NCBI GenBank assembly: GCA_016208805.1
Contig: JACQXL010000116.1
Location: forward strand, 1-7,951
Length of the DNA stretch: 7,951 nt
Direction: 5' to 3'
From: Planctomycetota bacterium
GTDB lineage: Bacteria; Planctomycetota; MHYJ01; JACQXL01
Shown: positions 6,008 through 7,951 of the stretch, piece after piece
How positions within the stretch are numbered: position 1 is the stretch's first letter
How the letters are laid out: the number at the start of each line of letters is the position of its first letter
Made by a program: the position numbers and the translations under genes
Notes under the pieces: generated by a model
The model's input: only the letters and a program-made list of their open reading frames with translations
Told to the model about the DNA's origin: nothing
Databases searched by the model: none

Positions 6008-7265
6008 ACGCACTAAGGTTGTCCATGTTATCACCCGTCTGATAAAGGGTGGGGCCCAGAAGATTTGTCTTGATATAGTTGAAAAACTACCCAAAGATAA
6101 ATATGAAGTTTGCTTGGTTAGTGGCGTATCTACCGGTCAGGAAGGTTCTTTCTGGAGTAGGGTTCGGCTGATAAAAGATATTCATCTTGAGGTCATACCG
6201 GAATTGACCCGTGAGGTTTCGCCGATAAAAGATTTTCTATCCTTGGTAAAGTTATATCATTTCTTCCGTCTCAGGCATCCTGATATAGTGCATTGCCATA
6301 CATCCAAGGCAGGATTTGTCGGCTGTTTAGCGGCAAAACTTGCCGGTGTGAAAGTTATCATTTATTTGCCTCAGGGACATCTCTTTGCCGAAGGCGCCCG
6401 GATACCGGGCGTCTCGGGCAATATCCTACGGCTGAAATTATTTTATTATCTTCGTAAACTCGCGTCGGCCTGCGCTACTAAAATCATCGCGCTCAATTAT
6501 GCCGATAAGGACGAACAGGTCAAACTCAAACTGGCGCCGGCCGGTAAATACGAGGTGATTTATAATGCGGTGGAGATTGCTTCCCCCGCTCTTTCCGAGA
6601 AAGAGCGGGGTCGCAATGACAAAAGTGCTGGGTTCCCGGTGCTGGCCACCATCGGCCGGCTCGTCCCGGAAAAAGGGCAGTCCTATCTTATGGAAGCGGT
6701 TAAATTGGTCAAGACCAAATACCCGGATGTGTCCCTGCTGGTCATCGGTGACGGTCCGCTTAGAGATAATCTTGAAACACAGGCAGATAAATCGGGCATT
6801 AAGAATAGCGTAAAGTTCCTCGGCGTCCGGGATGATTTATATTCCATACTCAGCTGTATTGACATATTCGTCCTACCGTCGCTTTACGAGGCGTTCGGGA
6901 TAGTGCTCCTGGAGGCGATGGCGTCCGCGAAACCGGTCATTGCTAGCCGGGTTAACGGTATTCCGGAAGTAGTGGTAGATGGCAAAACAGGTCTGTTAGT
7001 CCCGCCGGCCAACCCATCGGCATTATCCGATGCAATAATCAAATTAGCCGCTGACAAAACGCTGGCCCAGAAAATGGGTGCGGCCGGTTATGAACGGGTA
7101 AAAGACCTGTTTACTATAGAACAGATGATTGGCAAAATAGATAACCTTTATGGCCGTCTTGTAAACCGCAGAGACCATGCCATGCCCGACAGCCATGCCA
7201 CGTCATACCGACATGGTGTGACGGCATCGCGTGGGACATGGCGTGGCGCAGAGGACACAGAGTAA
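5982..7265 (+). CDS. GT4 family glycosyltransferase
   Basis: This is a cytoplasmic GT-B glycosyltransferase of family GT4, transferring a nucleotide-activated sugar to a surface-glycan precursor; donor and acceptor cannot be told. The 427 aa show the N-terminal acceptor domain (VVHVITRLIKGGAQ at 13-26; PDIVHCHTSKAG) and then the donor domain with ATIGRLVPEKGQ near 222, VIGDGPLRDNLE, and the family signature EAFGIVLLE whose two glutamates are E303 and E311. The interdomain linker (about 199-215) is encoded by a palindromic repeat. The last 30 residues, from about D398 on (rich in His, Arg, Ser), derive from another repeat, so the native end is probably near LYGRLVNRR. The start at 5982 overlaps the previous gene by 26 nt, and the stop TAA overlaps the next ATG in TAATG. 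The catalytic core appears intact. Confidence 0.9.
   Translation: MATNSLIHKRTKVVHVITRLIKGGAQKICLDIVEKLPKDKYEVCLVSGVSTGQEGSFWSRVRLIKDIHLEVIPELTREVSPIKDFLSLVKLYHFFRLRHPDIVHCHTSKAGFVGCLAAKLAGVKVIIYLPQGHLFAEGARIPGVSGNILRLKLFYYLRKLASACATKIIALNYADKDEQVKLKLAPAGKYEVIYNAVEIASPALSEKERGRNDKSAGFPVLATIGRLVPEKGQSYLMEAVKLVKTKYPDVSLLVIGDGPLRDNLETQADKSGIKNSVKFLGVRDDLYSILSCIDIFVLPSLYEAFGIVLLEAMASAKPVIASRVNGIPEVVVDGKTGLLVPPANPSALSDAIIKLAADKTLAQKMGAAGYERVKDLFTIEQMIGKIDNLYGRLVNRRDHAMPDSHATSYRHGVTASRGTWRGAEDTE
6576..6617. repeat. Palindromic repeat encoding the GT4 interdomain linker
   Basis: ATTGC, TTC, then CCCCGCTCTTTC (6584-6595) with a 3-base loop and GAAAGAGCGGGG (6599-6610), then TC and GCAAT (6613-6617). 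This is a 12-bp perfect stem extended by a further 5-bp outer stem. It is translated as about IASPALSEKERGRN, residues 199-212, exactly between the two Rossmann domains. There is no T-run after it, so it is not a terminator. The ATTGC/GCAAT outer tips followed by GAC resemble a common dispersed repeat type. Confidence 0.8.
7167..7253. mobile_element. Palindromic element with 7-bp flanking direct repeats
   Basis: An imperfect palindrome of 73 bp (7174-7246) starts ACCATGCCATGCCCGAC and ends with the complement of CCACGCCATGTCCCACG. It is bounded by CGCAGAG on both sides (7167-7173 and 7247-7253), which looks like a target-site duplication. It encodes the last 25-30 residues of the GT4 protein and sits immediately before the next start codon. 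It has no ORF of its own, so any mobility would be supplied in trans. The tips recur inside the MITE at 352-375. Confidence 0.65.
7247..7262. repeat. Second copy of the CGCAGA/GACACAGA motif
   Basis: CGCAGAGGACACAGAG at the very end of the GT4 gene matches the motif at 262-278 with a one-base gap and two substitutions. It also supplies the AGAGG that lies about 10 nt before the ATG at 7265 and could serve as the ribosome binding site of the formyltransferase gene. It may have been the target into which the palindromic element inserted. Confidence 0.45.
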
Positions 7266-7840
7266 TGAAAATAGTTATCCTGACACCGGCTGACCATTTC
7301 CATTCGCCTGTTATCCTGCGCGCCATAGGACAGATGTCTGATAATGAAATCGTAGTCGTAACCACGCCTAAACTTGGTTCAAACAGCCTCAGCCGGTTAA
7401 GCAAGATTATCAAACAATCCGGGTCAGACTATCTGGTCTCTTTTATCATGGCTAAGATATGCTATCTGGTTTTAGGCGCTGCGGAAAGACTCCTGGGAAA
7501 ACCATTCCAGGCCAGGCAATTCCTGTCGGTTGATGAAGTTATCAGTCATTTCAACTTTCGGAGATTGAATCTTTGGAATGTCAACGGGTTACAGGATGTT
7601 CAATTGCTTAAAGAACTTAACCCGGATATCATCATTACGTTATTCTTCAACCAGATGCTCAAAGAGCCGGTCCTGAAACTCGCCCGTTATGGCAACATAA
7701 ATATCCATCCGTCATTCCTGCCGGCCTACCGGGGTATCAGCCCGTGTTTCTGGGCGCTGGCCAACGGCGAATCGCAGACCGGCATCTCTATCCATTATCT
7801 GACGCCGGGAATTGATGAGGGCAATCTCCTCTGGCAGTAA
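7265..7840 (+). CDS. Formyltransferase-like enzyme, ended by a premature TAA
   Basis: This belongs to the formyltransferase fold (methionyl-tRNA formyltransferase/GART/sugar N-formyltransferase superfamily), which uses N10-formyltetrahydrofolate. MKIVILTP begins a Rossmann-like strand. PDIIITLFFNQML precedes the catalytic segment GNINIHPSFLPAYRG with N146 and H148, and the catalytic aspartate is D184 in TPGIDEG. In a glycan cluster, N-formylation of an amino sugar is the likeliest role, although the substrate is not determinable. The ATG at 7265 is preferred over an in-frame ATG at 7238, because MKIV is the family start and it overlaps the previous stop (TAATG). The frame stops at 191 aa with TAA, but homologous coding continues in the same frame after it. 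The catalytic triad lies before the stop, so a truncated product could still retain some fold. Confidence 0.8.
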   Translation: MKIVILTPADHFHSPVILRAIGQMSDNEIVVVTTPKLGSNSLSRLSKIIKQSGSDYLVSFIMAKICYLVLGAAERLLGKPFQARQFLSVDEVISHFNFRRLNLWNVNGLQDVQLLKELNPDIIITLFFNQMLKEPVLKLARYGNINIHPSFLPAYRGISPCFWALANGESQTGISIHYLTPGIDEGNLLWQ

Positions 7841-7951
7841 GAAATCCCGATTACGCCGCGTGATAGTTATTTCACGCTTTATCGCAGGTGCGCTGAAAGA
7901 TGTGCCCAGGCCCTGCCTAAGGCATTGAAAATGGTCGCCCAGAAAGAAAAA
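7841..7951 (+). pseudogene. Continuation of the formyltransferase after the in-frame stop
   Basis: Directly after the TAA at 7838-7840 the same frame stays open to the window edge for 37 codons. It reads EIPITPRDSYFTLYRRCAER and onward, which is just what follows the catalytic Asp region in this family (LLWQ-x-EIPI...). A single substitution, for example AAA or CAA to TAA, explains the break. The rest of the gene is outside the window. Confidence 0.65.

Noticed and set aside
6584..6610. Rho-independent terminator
   Set aside because: The stem is strong but no T-run follows on either strand, and it lies inside an intact coding frame.
6565..6813. Plus-strand ORF of 82 aa
   Set aside because: It is a shifted-frame shadow within the conserved GT4 donor domain and has no family features. 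The frame at 4620-4811 was rejected for the same reason.
7238..7264. Upstream in-frame start adding nine residues to the formyltransferase
   Set aside because: The extra residues are encoded by repeat DNA and overlap the GT4 end; MKIV at 7265 matches the family start and is coupled through TAATG.

Overview
The window is bacterial, of medium GC, and looks like part of an uncultured Gram-negative genome. The genes present (recR, a DUF58 protein followed by a BatA/VWA protein, and a cell-surface glycosyltransferase cluster with a GT9 heptosyltransferase-like domain) and the many small palindromic repeats would suit a Planctomycetota/Omnitrophota-type lineage. That placement is an inference of low confidence; nothing here fixes the phylum.

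Layout. Positions 1-207 (minus strand) hold the first 69 codons of recR, cut by the window edge. It is read from a strong sigma-70-type promoter that would give an almost leaderless mRNA. Positions 208-549 contain no gene. They hold that promoter, a short CGCAGA/GACACAGA repeat remnant, and a 152-bp MITE-like element (330-481) with 20-bp terminal inverted repeats. Positions 550-3250 (plus strand) are a two-gene unit: a DUF58 protein with a VWA metal site, then a membrane BatA-type VWA protein. The MoxR ATPase that usually precedes such pairs is missing, and the MITE lies where it would be expected. After a 63-bp AT-rich gap, 3314-7951 is a polysaccharide or lipopolysaccharide cluster of overlapping genes. 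It contains a SAM methyltransferase (broken by a -1 frameshift at a G6 run), a GT2-GT9 fusion glycosyltransferase, a GT4 glycosyltransferase, and a formyltransferase-like enzyme interrupted by an in-frame TAA.

The glycosyltransferases, methyltransferase and formyltransferase probably act together to build and decorate a surface glycan. The genes overlap or abut (14 nt, 26 nt, 1 nt), which suggests one translationally coupled operon. The DUF58/BatA pair is probably unrelated in function, so the gap at 3251-3313 looks like the edge of a variable cluster.

The most striking feature is that short palindromic repeats sit inside reading frames without breaking them. They occur near the N-terminus of RecR, in a loop of the DUF58 protein, in the GT2 domain just before its DxD strand, in the interdomain linker of the GT4 enzyme, and at the GT4 C-terminus. 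The last has a 7-bp direct repeat on both sides, like a target-site duplication. These appear to belong to several repeat families, and one family also sits inside the MITE. The pattern recalls the protein-coding palindromic elements of Rickettsia, but it is seen here in several genes within 7 kb.
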